Origin: Micromonospora sp. KC606
Lineage (GTDB): Bacteria; Actinomycetota; Actinomycetes; Mycobacteriales; Micromonosporaceae
NCBI RefSeq assembly: GCF_004348675.1
Contig: NZ_SMKN01000029.1
Location: 1 to 41,559, forward strand
Reading direction: 5' to 3'
Length of the DNA stretch: 41,559 nucleotides
Positions 1-8,261 of this stretch are shown in pieces. Under the pieces are notes generated by a model. The model saw only the letters and a program-made list of their open reading frames with translations, was not told the DNA's origin and did not search any database. Each line of letters opens with the position of its first letter. Position 1 is the stretch's first letter. The translations under genes were made by a program, and so were the position numbers.

Positions 1-560
1 GGCAACGGGGGGAGGTGGTGGTCGTCCAGTTCCCAGGTGCCGGTGTCCACGCCCGCCCACGGGTCCACCGGAGTGCGGTGCTCCGGCGGCTCCGCCGGGG
101 CCGGCGGCGGCACCGGGGTGGGCTCGGCCGACTCGCCCCAGGCGCGCCGGCGCGGCAGCGGCGGCGGGACCGACGCCGACCCGCTCCAGCGCGGCGCGGG
201 CGGCGGCTCGTGCTCGACCCGGGTGTGGTCCGGAGTGGCCGGGGCCGGCGCGTTGGCCGGTTCGGCCGCGCCGGGAGCCCCGGGCGCGGCGGGGCCGTGC
301 GGGACGGGAGCGGCGCCGGGTGACTCGCGGGGCCGCGGATCGAACTCCGTCCGGTCGGCAACGGTGGCAGCCGCGGCGTCGGCGTGATCGCCGGCCCCGG
401 CGGGCAGCACACGGGTGCCCTCCGGGCCCGTGCGGGGTCCGGCCGGCGGGGGTACGGGAGAGGGGGCCGGCACTCTGGTGACGGCCGGATCCCGGTCCGG
501 GCCGGTGACCGGCGTGCTTCCCTCGGCCGGCCGGTCCGGACCCGGCTGCGGCTGCGGCAT
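1..560 (-). CDS. Proline-rich protein, N-terminal part (runs off window)
   Basis: Reading leftwards from an ATG at 558-560, the frame stays open to base 1, so only about 186 N-terminal residues are visible. A good ribosome site (GAGGAG, about 9 bases before the ATG) supports the start. The visible part is rich in Pro, Ala, Gly and charged residues, with no signal peptide, membrane segment or catalytic motif; it looks like a disordered arm ahead of a domain outside the window. It diverges from the radical SAM gene across a 152-base gap holding a TAACCT -10-like box for this strand at 590-595. Function is not recognisable. The reading frame and ribosome site are clear, the product is not. Confidence 0.6.
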   Translation of the reverse strand, partial: MPQPQPGPDRPAEGSTPVTGPDRDPAVTRVPAPSPVPPPAGPRTGPEGTRVLPAGAGDHADAAAATVADRTEFDPRPRESPGAAPVPHGPAAPGAPGAAEPANAPAPATPDHTRVEHEPPPAPRWSGSASVPPPLPRRRAWGESAEPTPVPPPAPAEPPEHRTPVDPWAGVDTGTWELDDHHLPPL

Positions 561-712
561 CGCGGCAATCTCCTCTCGCGCCGCTAGCGAGGTTAGTACC
601 GGGCCGCCAGGCTCCGCGATCCGCGTCACCTGTGTGGGCCCGGACACCCGGGGCGGAAAGTGTGCACGGTGCGGCGCGGCGCCCGGCTGGGAGGCGCGTA
701 CCCTTGGGCATC

Positions 713-2752
713 ATGAGTGCCCCGTCCACGACGCCGCGCCCCGGCGCGGCCAATTCCTGCGACGGCTCCAGCTCGGCGCGTCTGTCGTCGCGCCGCGACC
801 CGGAGCCGTCGGTGTGGCCGCGGCTTGAGCCGTTGCTGCCCCAGGTGACCAAGCCCATCCAGTACGTCGGCGGCGAGCTGGGTGCGGTGGTCAAGGCCTG
901 GGACGCGGTGGCCGTGCGCTGGGCGCTGATGTATCCCGACGCGTACGAGGTCGGCCTGCCCAACCAGGGCGTGCAGATCCTCTACGAGGTGCTCAACGAG
1001 CTGCCCGACGTGCTCGCCGAGCGGACGTACGCGGTCTGGCCGGACCTGGAGAAGCTGATGCGCGCCCACGGTGTGCCGCAGTTCACCGTCGACGCGCACC
1101 GCCCGGTGCGCGACTTCGACGTGTTCGGCGTCTCGTTCTCCACCGAGCTGGGCTACACCAACCTGCTCACCGCGATCGATCTGGCCGGCATTCCGCTGCT
1201 CGCGGCCGACCGCTCCGACGCCGACCCGGTGATCGTGGCCGGCGGCCACGCCGCGTTCAACCCGGAGCCGATCGCCGACTTCGTCGACGCCGCGGTGCTC
1301 GGCGACGGCGAGGAGGCCGTCCTGGAGATCACCACGATCGTCCGGGAGTGGAAGGCCGAGGGTTCGCCCGGGGGCCGGGACGAGCTGCTGCTGCGGCTGG
1401 CGCGCACCGAGAGCGTCTACGTGCCGCGCTTCTACGACGTGGACTACCTGCCCGACGGCCGGGTCCAGCGGGTCGTGCCGAACCGTCCGGACGTGCCGTT
1501 CCGGGTGCACAAGCGCACCACGATGGACCTGGACGCCTGGCCGTACCCGAAGAAGCCGCTGGTGCCGCTCGCCGAGACGGTGCACGAGCGGTACGCGGTG
1601 GAGATCTTCCGGGGCTGCACCCGGGGCTGCCGGTTCTGCCAGGCCGGCATGATCACCCGCCCGGTGCGGGAGCGGTCGATCACCACCGTGGGGCAGATGG
1701 TGCAGCAGGGGTTGGAGTTCTCCGGCTTCCGCGAGGTGGGTCTGCTGTCGCTGTCGTCGGCCGACCACTCGGAGATCGGCGACATGTGTTCCGGTCTGGC
1801 CCAGCAGTACGAGGGCACGAACGTCTCGCTGTCGCTGCCGTCGACCCGGGTGGACGCCTTCAACATCGACCTGGCGCAGGAGCTGTCCCGCAACGGGCGG
1901 CGGACGGGTCTGACCTTCGCCCCGGAGGGCGGGTCGGAGCGGATCCGCAAGGTCATCAACAAGATGGTGTCGAAGGAGGATCTGATCCGCACGGTCGTCA
2001 CCGCGTACACCAACGGCTGGCGGCAGGTGAAGCTGTACTTCATGTGCGGCCTGCCCACCGAGACCGACGCCGACGTCCTGGAGATCGCGGACATGGCGCA
2101 CGAGGTCATTCGGGCGGGACGGGCCGCCACCGGCAGCAAGGACATCCGCTGCACGGTCTCCATCGGTGGCTTCGTGCCGAAGCCGCACACCCCGTTCCAG
2201 TGGGCGTCGATGGAGCGGCCGGAGGTCATCGACGGCCGGCTCAAGCTGCTCAAGCAGGCGATCAACGCGGACCGGTCGCTGGGCCGGGCGATCGGCTTCC
2301 GCTACCACGACGGCGAGCCGTCGCTGATCGAGGGCCTGCTGTCCCGGGGTGACCGGCGGGTCGGTGCGGTGATCCGCCGGGTCTGGGAGAACGGCGGCCG
2401 GTTCGACGGCTGGAGCGAGCACTTCTCGTACCAGCGGTGGGTGGACGCCGCGGCCGAGGTGCTGCCGGCCTTCGGGGTCGACCTGGACTGGTACACCACC
2501 CGGGAGCGCGACGAGCTGGAGGTCCTGCCCTGGGATCACCTGGACTCCGGCCTGGACAAGGACTGGCTCTGGCAGGACTGGCAGGACGCCCTCGCCCAGT
2601 ACGAGCAGGACGACTGCCGCTGGACCCCGTGCTTCGACTGCGGCGTGTGCCCGTCGATGGACACCGAGATCCAGATCGGTCCGACCGGGAGGAAGCTGCT
2701 CCCGCTCACCCCGGTCAACGGCCTGAAGGTTCCCTCCGGCGCGCAGCACTGA
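713..2752 (+). CDS. TIGR03960 family B12-binding-like radical SAM protein
   Basis: A 679-residue protein. The N-terminal half (about residues 60-260) is the cobalamin-binding-like Rossmann domain of this family. The radical SAM core follows, with its iron-sulfur motif CTRGCRFC at residues 302-309 (Cys302, Cys306, Cys309). A second cysteine cluster, CFDCGVC, lies near residue 640. The family's substrate is not established; it is regularly encoded beside a DUF2344 (TIGR03936) protein, as here. The ATG at 713 is preferred over an upstream in-frame start at 632 because the extra residues are low complexity and a TACCCT -10-like box (699-704) sits 8 bases before 713, fitting a leaderless mRNA. The first 40 residues are Ser/Pro-rich and probably disordered. 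Family assignment is secure, role is open. Confidence 0.93.
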   Translation: MSAPSTTPRPGAANSCDGSSSARLSSRRDPEPSVWPRLEPLLPQVTKPIQYVGGELGAVVKAWDAVAVRWALMYPDAYEVGLPNQGVQILYEVLNELPDVLAERTYAVWPDLEKLMRAHGVPQFTVDAHRPVRDFDVFGVSFSTELGYTNLLTAIDLAGIPLLAADRSDADPVIVAGGHAAFNPEPIADFVDAAVLGDGEEAVLEITTIVREWKAEGSPGGRDELLLRLARTESVYVPRFYDVDYLPDGRVQRVVPNRPDVPFRVHKRTTMDLDAWPYPKKPLVPLAETVHERYAVEIFRGCTRGCRFCQAGMITRPVRERSITTVGQMVQQGLEFSGFREVGLLSLSSADHSEIGDMCSGLAQQYEGTNVSLSLPSTRVDAFNIDLAQELSRNGRRTGLTFAPEGGSERIRKVINKMVSKEDLIRTVVTAYTNGWRQVKLYFMCGLPTETDADVLEIADMAHEVIRAGRAATGSKDIRCTVSIGGFVPKPHTPFQWASMERPEVIDGRLKLLKQAINADRSLGRAIGFRYHDGEPSLIEGLLSRGDRRVGAVIRRVWENGGRFDGWSEHFSYQRWVDAAAEVLPAFGVDLDWYTTRERDELEVLPWDHLDSGLDKDWLWQDWQDALAQYEQDDCRWTPCFDCGVCPSMDTEIQIGPTGRKLLPLTPVNGLKVPSGAQH

Positions 2753-2766
2753 CCCCCTCCCCCCAG

Positions 2767-2809
2767 GGAGCGGGCCCCCGCGTCGCGTACCCGCGCGCGT
2801 GCCCGCTCC
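2767..2809 (+). terminator. Hairpin after the radical SAM gene
   Basis: Inverted repeat GGAGCGGGC / GCCCGCTCC (9 bp) 14 bases after the stop codon, with a 25-base GC-rich loop. There is no T tract, so it may slow or end transcription only partly before the DUF2344 gene. Confidence 0.4.
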
Positions 2810-2902
2810 GTTCCGGTGATCATGTGGTAATCGTCCCCCGGCACGGTGTCGCGGCCGGCAACTTCATGATCAACCGGTTCTGACCGAACGAGGAGCACGA
2901 CG

Positions 2903-3679
2903 ATCAGCAGGAAACCACAGCCGGAGGGCGGGCAGGCGCCGGTCGTCCAGCGTGTCCGGATCCGGTACGCCAAGCGCGGCCCGCTGCGCTTCACCTCACA
3001 CCGGGACTTCGCCCGGGCCTTCGAACGGGCGCTGCGCCGGGCCGGTGTGCCGATCGCCTTCTCCCAGGGGTTCACCCCGCACCCCAAGATCTCGTACGCC
3101 AGCGCCGCCCCCACCGGCGTGGCCAGCGAGGCCGAGTACCTGGAGATCGGGCTGCGCGAGCCGGTCGACCCGGAGCGGTTGCGTGCCGCGCTGGACGCCG
3201 CGCTCTCGCCCGGCCTGGACGTGCTCGACGCGGTGGTCGCCAACGGGGGCAGCCTGGCCGACCGGATCGAGGCCTCGCACTGGCGCATCGAGCTGCCGGA
3301 GGTGGAGCCGGCCGCGCTGGAACGTGCGGTGGGCGCCTTCACCGCCGCCGAGGAGGTACTCGTCGAGCGGATGACCAAGCAGGGTCGGCGGACCTTCGAC
3401 GCCCGCGCTGCCGTGATGCGCATCGATGTTATGCCGCCTGTGGTGACGCCTTCCGAGGCTGCGGGCGTGTCGTGTGCGATACTCGAACTGGTCGTACGGC
3501 AGGTCACCCCGTCCGTGCGACCCGATGACGTCCTTTCCGGCCTCCGCGTGGCGGCCGACCTGGAGCCGCCGGTCTCGCCCAGAGTGACCCGGCTGGCGCA
3601 GGGCACGTTGACCGCGCTGGGCGAGATCGTGGATCCGTTGGACGCGGATCGCGACAGGGCATCCATCGGAGAGCGCTGA
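2903..3679 (+). CDS. TIGR03936 / DUF2344 radical SAM-associated protein, probable ATC start
   Basis: The partner of the preceding radical SAM protein, about 258 residues. Conserved family sequence begins well upstream of any ATG, GTG or TTG: RIRYAKRGPLRFTSHRDFAR is encoded from about 2957, whereas the first conventional in-frame start is a GTG at 3047, which would delete it. The frame is open back to 2870. A strong AGGAG (2891-2895) stands 7 bases before an ATC codon at 2903, giving a protein beginning ISRKPQPEGG. I infer that ATC initiates, or that an ATG has been changed by one base (or misread). The family acts with the B12-type radical SAM protein in an uncharacterised reaction. The stop codon lies inside a hairpin at 3671-3695. 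Confidence 0.8.
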   Translation: MSRKPQPEGGQAPVVQRVRIRYAKRGPLRFTSHRDFARAFERALRRAGVPIAFSQGFTPHPKISYASAAPTGVASEAEYLEIGLREPVDPERLRAALDAALSPGLDVLDAVVANGGSLADRIEASHWRIELPEVEPAALERAVGAFTAAEEVLVERMTKQGRRTFDARAAVMRIDVMPPVVTPSEAAGVSCAILELVVRQVTPSVRPDDVLSGLRVAADLEPPVSPRVTRLAQGTLTALGEIVDPLDADRDRASIGER

Positions 3680-3695
3680 CCGTCGGTCAGCGCTC
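3671..3695 (+). terminator. Hairpin overlapping the DUF2344 stop codon
   Basis: Perfect 11-bp stem GAGCGCTGACC / GGTCAGCGCTC with a 3-base loop; the TGA stop (3677-3679) is inside the left arm. No T tract follows. A likely transcription end or RNA-stabilising 3' hairpin ahead of rne. Confidence 0.55.
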
Positions 3696-3811
3696 TGGGC
3701 AGGCAGACTTCGGCGGTCGCGCACCTCGCACGTCCGGCGGAAACACTTTTGCGGCGACCCTGCGTGGCAGCGCTCACCCGCGCCCGGGGCAGCCAGAACT
3801 GGAGAACGTCC

Positions 3812-6800
3812 ATGCTCGAGAACGAGCCCGAGGGCGGCGAACGGACCGGCGCGCAGCCGGCCGGCGACACCGCCGAGAGCACCACCGCCAGCACCCCGGA
3901 GGTCACGCCCGCCGAGGCGCCGAAGCGTCGACGCGCCACCCGGCGCAAGGTGGCCCCGCTGAGCCAGCCGGAGCAGGTCGGGGCCCCTGCCGAGGCGTCG
4001 CCCACCGCCGCGTCCGCCACCGACGAGGCACACCACGCCGAGGTGCTCGCCCCGGTCGCCGGCGAACTGGACACCGCCCCCAAGACCACCCGCCGCCGGC
4101 GTAAGGCGGCACCGACCAAGGCGGCCGGGGAACCGGTCGCGGCGACCGGCGCGCAGGAGGGCTCGGCCGATGTCGCACCCCCGGTGAAGGTGACCCGTAC
4201 GCGCCGGCGCAAGGCCGCCGAACCGGCCGTCGAGCCCACCCCGGCGGACGGCGACGTCGCGCTCGCGGCCGAGGAGGAGCCGCCTGTCGAGGCGGCGGCG
4301 CCGACCGAGCCCACCGTGGTCGACGAGGAGGTCGCCGAGGAGGAGGCCATCGCCGAGGAAACCGCGGAGCAGAAGGTCGCGCCCGAGGTCGCCGTCGAAG
4401 CCGAGGCCACCGAGCCGGCTGCCACCGATTCCGGCGCCGCCGTGCCGGTCGTCGCCGCGTCCGGTGCCGAGAGCCGGGCGGGCGAGGTCCCGCCGGGCGT
4501 CGCGGTGGCCGGCGGCGAGCAGCCGGCGGAGCCGACCGGGCCGGCGCCGCGCAGCCGTCGCCGGCGGGCCGTGCTCTCCGCGCCCACCGTCCTGTTCATG
4601 GCCCCGCAGCCGGAGGAACTGCCGGCCTTCCGCCTGGTCGAGCCCGGCCCGGCCGCCGAGGTCGTCGAGGAGGAGTCGGCCGAGATCGGGCGCCGGCGTC
4701 GCCGGGGACGCCGCGAGGCCGAGGTGGTCGAGGTCGTCGAGGAGGAGCCCACCGCCGACGAGGCGGAGGAGGCCGTGGAGGACGACGAGGAGGACGACGA
4801 CGAGACTGCCGCCGGCCGTCGCCGTCGGCGTCGCGGTCGCCGGGGCCGCGGTCGCGGCAAGGGCGGCGCCGAGGAGGCCGACGAGGATGAGGCCGAGGAG
4901 GCCGCCAGCGCCGAGGACGAGGCGGGCGAGGCCGAGGAGGCCGAGGAGGAAGGCGAGGGCGACGGCGACGGAATGACCCGTCGGCGTCGGCGCCGCCGCC
5001 GCCGGGGCGCCGGGGACGTCGAGGCGGGCGCCGATGACGGCGTGCCGACCGTTGTCAAGATCCGTGAGCCGCGCAAGGCCGCCGACGAGGTGCAGGGCGT
5101 CTCCGGCTCGACCCGGCTGGAGGCCAAGCGCCAGCGCCGCCGGGACGGCCGCGAGCAGCGGCGCACCCGTCCGCCGATCCTGAGCGAGTCGGAGTTCCTG
5201 GCCCGCCGGGAGGCGGTCGACCGGGTGATGGTGGTCCGCCAGCGCGGCGACCGCACCCAGATCGCCGTCCTCGAGGACGGCGTGCTGGTCGAGCACTACG
5301 TCACGCGCAACTCCTCCGGCACGATGGCCGGCAACGTCTACCTCGGCAAGGTGCAGAACGTCCTGCCCAGCATGGAGGCGGCCTTCGTCGACATCGGGCG
5401 CGGTCGCAACGCCGTGCTGTACGCCGGTGAGGTCAACTGGGACACCACCGGCCTGGAGGGCCGGGCCCGCTCGATCGAGCAGGCGCTGCGCTCCGGCGAC
5501 TCGGTGCTGGTCCAGGTCACCAAGGACCCGATCGGGCACAAGGGTGCCCGGCTGACCAGCCACATCGCGCTCTCCGGCCGGCATCTGGTCTACGTGCCCC
5601 ACGGCAACGCCTCCGGGATCAGCCGCAAGCTGCCCGACACCGAGCGCAAGCGGCTGCGGGACGTGCTGAAGAAGCTGGTACCCGACGGCGCCGGGGTGAT
5701 CGTCCGGACGGCTGCCGAGGGCGCCAGCGAGGACGAGCTGGCCCGGGACGTCAAGCGGCTCCAGGCGCAGTGGGAGGACATCCAGGCCAAGGTGGCCGAG
5801 GGTGGTGCCCCGGTGCTGCTCTACGAGGAGCCGGACCTGGTCATCCGGGTGGTCCGGGACCTGTTCAACGAGGACTTCCGCGAGTTGGTCATCGAGGGCG
5901 AGCAGTCGTACGACATGGTCGAGTCGTACCTGTCGCACGTCTCGCCGGACCTGGTCGCCCGGCTGCGCCGGCACGTCGGCACCGTCGACGTCTTCGCCGA
6001 GTACCGGATCGACGAGCAGATCATCAAGGGGCTGGACCGCAAGGTCTTCCTCCCCTCCGGCGGCTCGCTGGTGATCGACCGCACCGAGGCGATGACCGTC
6101 GTCGACGTCAACACCGGCAAGTACACCGGCTCCGGCGGCAACCTGGAGGAGACGGTCACCCGCAACAACCTGGAGGCGGCCGAGGAGATCGTGCGTCAGC
6201 TCCGGCTGCGCGACATCGGCGGCATCGTGGTGATCGACTTCATCGACATGGTGTTGGAGTCGAACCGCGAGCTGGTGCTGCGCCGGCTCACCGAGTGCCT
6301 CGGCCGGGACCGGACCAAGCACCAGGTCACCGAGATCACCTCGCTGGGCCTGGTGCAGATGACCCGCAAGCGGATCGGCGCGGGCCTGCTGGAGGCGTTC
6401 AGCGAGCCCTGCGAGTGCTGCAAGGGTCGCGGCCTGATCATCCACACCGAGCCGGTGCCGGAGAAGCCGCGCTCCGCCGGTGCGGGGGAGAAGGTCAGGG
6501 CGGTCGCCTCGGCGGTGGCCCCCACGTCGGCCGAGCAGCCCGCGGCGACGTCCCGGCGGCGCTCCCGCAAGGGCGTGGCGGCCGAGCGGGCGGTGGTGGA
6601 GACGACGGAGACTCCCGAGGTCACCGGCCCGGACACCGACGCCGAGTACCACGACACCATGGGCTATGACCTGTCCCGCTTCGAGGCGGACACTCCGGCC
6701 GCGCCGGCGGTCGCCGACGCTCTGGAGGGCGAGTCGGCGCGGCTGGCCGGAGCGGACGATCCGGACGCGCTGGGCGACGGCGACGCCGACGGCGAGGGCG

Positions 6801-6856
6801 GCACCGGTCGGCGCCGGTCCCGGCGGGCGGGCGCCCGTCGGCGTACCCGCCCGTGA
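3812..6856 (+). CDS. rne: Ribonuclease E/G
   Basis: Endoribonuclease for mRNA decay and rRNA processing, 1014 residues. The catalytic core (about residues 468-890) has an S1-like RNA-binding segment, then the DNase I-like domain with metal-ligand aspartates in VVDVNTG (Asp765) and VIDFIDM (Asp809), matching Asp303 and Asp346 of the E. coli enzyme. The zinc-link cysteines appear as CECC (Cys867 and Cys870 for CPxC). The first ~460 residues are low complexity, alternating Glu/Asp runs with Arg clusters such as RRRRRRG. The tail after ~890 is also disordered and ends Arg-rich. This two-armed layout is typical of actinobacterial enzymes, where the arms act as scaffolds and RNA-binding sites. The ATG at 3812 has GGAG 8 bases upstream and is preferred to an upstream in-frame start at 3749. 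Confidence 0.96.
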   Translation: MLENEPEGGERTGAQPAGDTAESTTASTPEVTPAEAPKRRRATRRKVAPLSQPEQVGAPAEASPTAASATDEAHHAEVLAPVAGELDTAPKTTRRRRKAAPTKAAGEPVAATGAQEGSADVAPPVKVTRTRRRKAAEPAVEPTPADGDVALAAEEEPPVEAAAPTEPTVVDEEVAEEEAIAEETAEQKVAPEVAVEAEATEPAATDSGAAVPVVAASGAESRAGEVPPGVAVAGGEQPAEPTGPAPRSRRRRAVLSAPTVLFMAPQPEELPAFRLVEPGPAAEVVEEESAEIGRRRRRGRREAEVVEVVEEEPTADEAEEAVEDDEEDDDETAAGRRRRRRGRRGRGRGKGGAEEADEDEAEEAASAEDEAGEAEEAEEEGEGDGDGMTRRRRRRRRRGAGDVEAGADDGVPTVVKIREPRKAADEVQGVSGSTRLEAKRQRRRDGREQRRTRPPILSESEFLARREAVDRVMVVRQRGDRTQIAVLEDGVLVEHYVTRNSSGTMAGNVYLGKVQNVLPSMEAAFVDIGRGRNAVLYAGEVNWDTTGLEGRARSIEQALRSGDSVLVQVTKDPIGHKGARLTSHIALSGRHLVYVPHGNASGISRKLPDTERKRLRDVLKKLVPDGAGVIVRTAAEGASEDELARDVKRLQAQWEDIQAKVAEGGAPVLLYEEPDLVIRVVRDLFNEDFRELVIEGEQSYDMVESYLSHVSPDLVARLRRHVGTVDVFAEYRIDEQIIKGLDRKVFLPSGGSLVIDRTEAMTVVDVNTGKYTGSGGNLEETVTRNNLEAAEEIVRQLRLRDIGGIVVIDFIDMVLESNRELVLRRLTECLGRDRTKHQVTEITSLGLVQMTRKRIGAGLLEAFSEPCECCKGRGLIIHTEPVPEKPRSAGAGEKVRAVASAVAPTSAEQPAATSRRRSRKGVAAERAVVETTETPEVTGPDTDAEYHDTMGYDLSRFEADTPAAPAVADALEGESARLAGADDPDALGDGDADGEGGTGRRRSRRAGARRRTRP

Positions 6857-6861
6857 CCGGC

Positions 6862-6876
6862 TGACGTCCGACGTCA
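6862..6876. repeat. 15-base palindrome TGACGT-CCG-ACGTCA
   Basis: Perfect inverted repeat 5 bases after the rne stop and directly before the terminator. Could be a protein site or a minor hairpin; no function is shown. Confidence 0.35.
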
Positions 6877-6878
6877 CC

Positions 6879-6923
6879 GACAGGGCCCCTGCCCCGGCCT
6901 GCAGCCGGGGCAGGGGCCCTGTC
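6879..6923 (+). terminator. Terminator after rne
   Basis: A perfect 20-bp stem (left arm 6879-6898, right arm 6904-6923) around the 5-base loop CTGCA. It lacks a T tract, as is common in this group, but its strength and position 22 bases after the rne stop make it the clear end of that transcript. Confidence 0.8.
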
Positions 6924-6943
6924 GCGTCGACCGGGTCCGGTCT

Positions 6944-6949
6944 TACGAT
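6944..6949 (+). promoter_or_regulatory. -10 box (TACGAT) for the lipoprotein gene
   Basis: TACGAT sits 26 bases before the lipoprotein ATG and just after the rne terminator, which would place the RNA start near 6956 with a short leader carrying AGGAGA. No convincing -35 box was found. Confidence 0.4.
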
Positions 6950-6975
6950 CGGTCCCCCCGGACAGGAGAAGACGT

Positions 6976-7482
6976 ATGCGCCGCCTGCTCACCGCCACCG
7001 TGGTGACCACCGTCCTGCTGACCGCCTCCGGCTGCTCCGGCGACCGGGCCGACGACGCCCCGCCCGGCAGGTCCGGCGGGACCGGTCCGGCTGGTTCGTC
7101 GGCCCCGGCCACGCTGCTGCCGTCCGCCCCGGTCAGTGTCGCGCCGGCAGGCGGCAACGGCCCTCAGGTCTGCGCGGAGGCTGAGGCGGCCTCCACCACG
7201 GCGGTGCGCTCGTACGTCGAGGAGCTGGGCAGGATGATCGCGGCGGTCGGCGTGAACGACAGCTCCGGCGCGGAGTCGGCCCGTAAGCGGGCGGAGTCGG
7301 CGCTGACCACCTGGCGTACCGCATTGCGGCAGCAGTCCGCCCGGGCGACCGATCCGCAGCTGAAGACCCTGCTCACCGACCTGGCCACCGAGGTGGGCAC
7401 GCTCGGCACCGACGTCGAGTCGATCGACGAGACCGAGCTGGACCGCCTCCAGCAGCGCCTCGACCAGCTCTGCGGGCGCTGA
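6976..7482 (+). CDS. Small secreted lipoprotein, unknown function
   Basis: 168 residues. The N-terminus is a lipoprotein signal peptide: MRRL charged start, hydrophobic core, then a lipobox-like ASGC with Cys20 as the probable lipidated residue. A Gly/Ser/Pro-rich linker follows to about residue 55. The remainder is a predicted helical domain with a conserved-looking Cys near each end (VCAEAEA and the final LCGR), which could pair outside the cell. The ATG has AGGAGA 7 bases upstream. It lies alone between the rne terminator and the rplU leader. I do not recognise the family. Confidence 0.8.
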   Translation: MRRLLTATVVTTVLLTASGCSGDRADDAPPGRSGGTGPAGSSAPATLLPSAPVSVAPAGGNGPQVCAEAEAASTTAVRSYVEELGRMIAAVGVNDSSGAESARKRAESALTTWRTALRQQSARATDPQLKTLLTDLATEVGTLGTDVESIDETELDRLQQRLDQLCGR

Positions 7483-7499
7483 TCGGGGCGGGGGCCGGT

Positions 7500-7529
7500 T
7501 TGGATCCCGGCCGGTTCATGGCGTACTCT
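7500..7529 (+). promoter_or_regulatory. Promoter of rplU-rpmA
   Basis: TTGGAT (7500-7505), an 18-base spacer and TACTCT (7524-7529). The predicted RNA start near 7536 coincides with the first hairpin of the leader. Confidence 0.55.
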
Positions 7530-7535
7530 TTCCTG

Positions 7536-7674
7536 CGGCGCACTTTGGTGTGCCGAGTTCCCGCGTGCCCGCGCCGCCGGTGTCACTGCTACCCGGCGAG
7601 TCGCCGTGGGAACGACCGACCGGTAACGGTAGGAAAAGACGCTAGCAGCCTCAACGACAGGGAGTCCGCCTCCG
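7536..7674 (+). ncRNA. Structured rplU 5' leader, candidate ribosomal-protein leader
   Basis: About 140 bases lie between the predicted RNA start and the rplU ATG. They hold a first hairpin GGCGCAC-TTTG-GTGTGCC (7537-7554, one G-U pair) and a long-range stem GTTCCC (7557-7562) with GGGAAC (7608-7613) enclosing further GC pairing. Such leaders often let a ribosomal protein bind its own mRNA. That L21 is the ligand here is an inference. Confidence 0.4.
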
Positions 7675-7989
7675 ATGTACGCGATCGTCAAGACCGGCGG
7701 CAAGCAGTACAAGGTCGCCGAGGGCGACGTGATCGAGGTCGAGAAGCTCGCCGGTGCCCCCGGCGACGCGGTGAAGCTCACCGCGGTGCTCCTCGTCGAC
7801 GGTGACGACCTGGTGACCGACGCGGCGAAGCTTGCCGAGGTCGCGGTGTCCGGCGAGATCGCCGCGCACACCAAGGGCCCGAAGATCCGGATCCACAAGT
7901 TCAAGAACAAGACCGGCTACCACAAGCGCCAGGGTCACCGCCAGCCGTTGACCCAGGTCAAGGTGACCGGCATCTCCAGCGGGAAGTAG
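7675..7989 (+). CDS. rplU: 50S ribosomal protein L21
   Basis: 104 residues, the usual length. It starts [14 protein letters not shown], the L21 signature, and contains the C-terminal [16 protein letters not shown] segment that contacts 23S rRNA. It binds domains I and II of 23S rRNA in the large subunit. The ATG has GGGAG about 10 bases upstream. It is followed 11 bases later by rpmA, the standard pairing, and is preceded by its own promoter and a structured leader. Confidence 0.98.
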   Translation: MYAIVKTGGKQYKVAEGDVIEVEKLAGAPGDAVKLTAVLLVDGDDLVTDAAKLAEVAVSGEIAAHTKGPKIRIHKFKNKTGYHKRQGHRQPLTQVKVTGISSGK

Positions 7990-8000
7990 GTCGTTCTCCA

Positions 8001-8255
8001 ATGGCTCACAAAAAGGGTGCGTCCAGCTCGCGCAACGGCCGTGACTCCGCGGCCCAGCGGCTCGGCGTGAAGCGCTTCGGTGGTCAGGTCGTCAGCGCGG
8101 GTGAGATCCTCATCCGGCAGCGTGGCACCAAGTTCCACCCCGGTGACCTGGTCGGCCGTGGCGGCGACGACACGCTCTTCGCGCTGGCCGCCGGCTCGGT
8201 CCAGTTCGGCACCAAGCGCGGTCGTAAGACCGTCAGCATCGTGCCGCAGCAGTAG
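8001..8255 (+). CDS. rpmA: 50S ribosomal protein L27
   Basis: 84 residues starting [16 protein letters not shown], the L27 N-terminal tail that reaches the peptidyl-transferase centre. The remainder ([24 protein letters not shown] and following) matches the family throughout. It has no Firmicutes-type cleavable N-terminal extension. It is cotranscribed with rplU and followed by a T-tailed terminator before obgE. Confidence 0.98.
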   Translation: MAHKKGASSSRNGRDSAAQRLGVKRFGGQVVSAGEILIRQRGTKFHPGDLVGRGGDDTLFALAAGSVQFGTKRGRKTVSIVPQQ

Positions 8256-8261
8256 TTGGAA

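Noticed and set aside
626..2749. 707-codon open frame on the minus strand opposite the radical SAM gene
   Set aside because: High G+C leaves antisense frames open. The translation is compositionally odd (His/Arg/Val-rich) with no family motif, while the plus strand has clear conserved domains.
2866..2883. Tiny frame ATG-ATC-AAC-CGG-TTC-TGA as a leader peptide before the DUF2344 gene
   Set aside because: There is no ribosome site and no repeated regulatory codons; most likely chance.
2996..6877. 1293-codon minus-strand frame opposite the DUF2344 and rne genes
   Set aside because: It is a mirror of rne codon usage, low complexity and spanning two genes and a terminator. No domain is seen.
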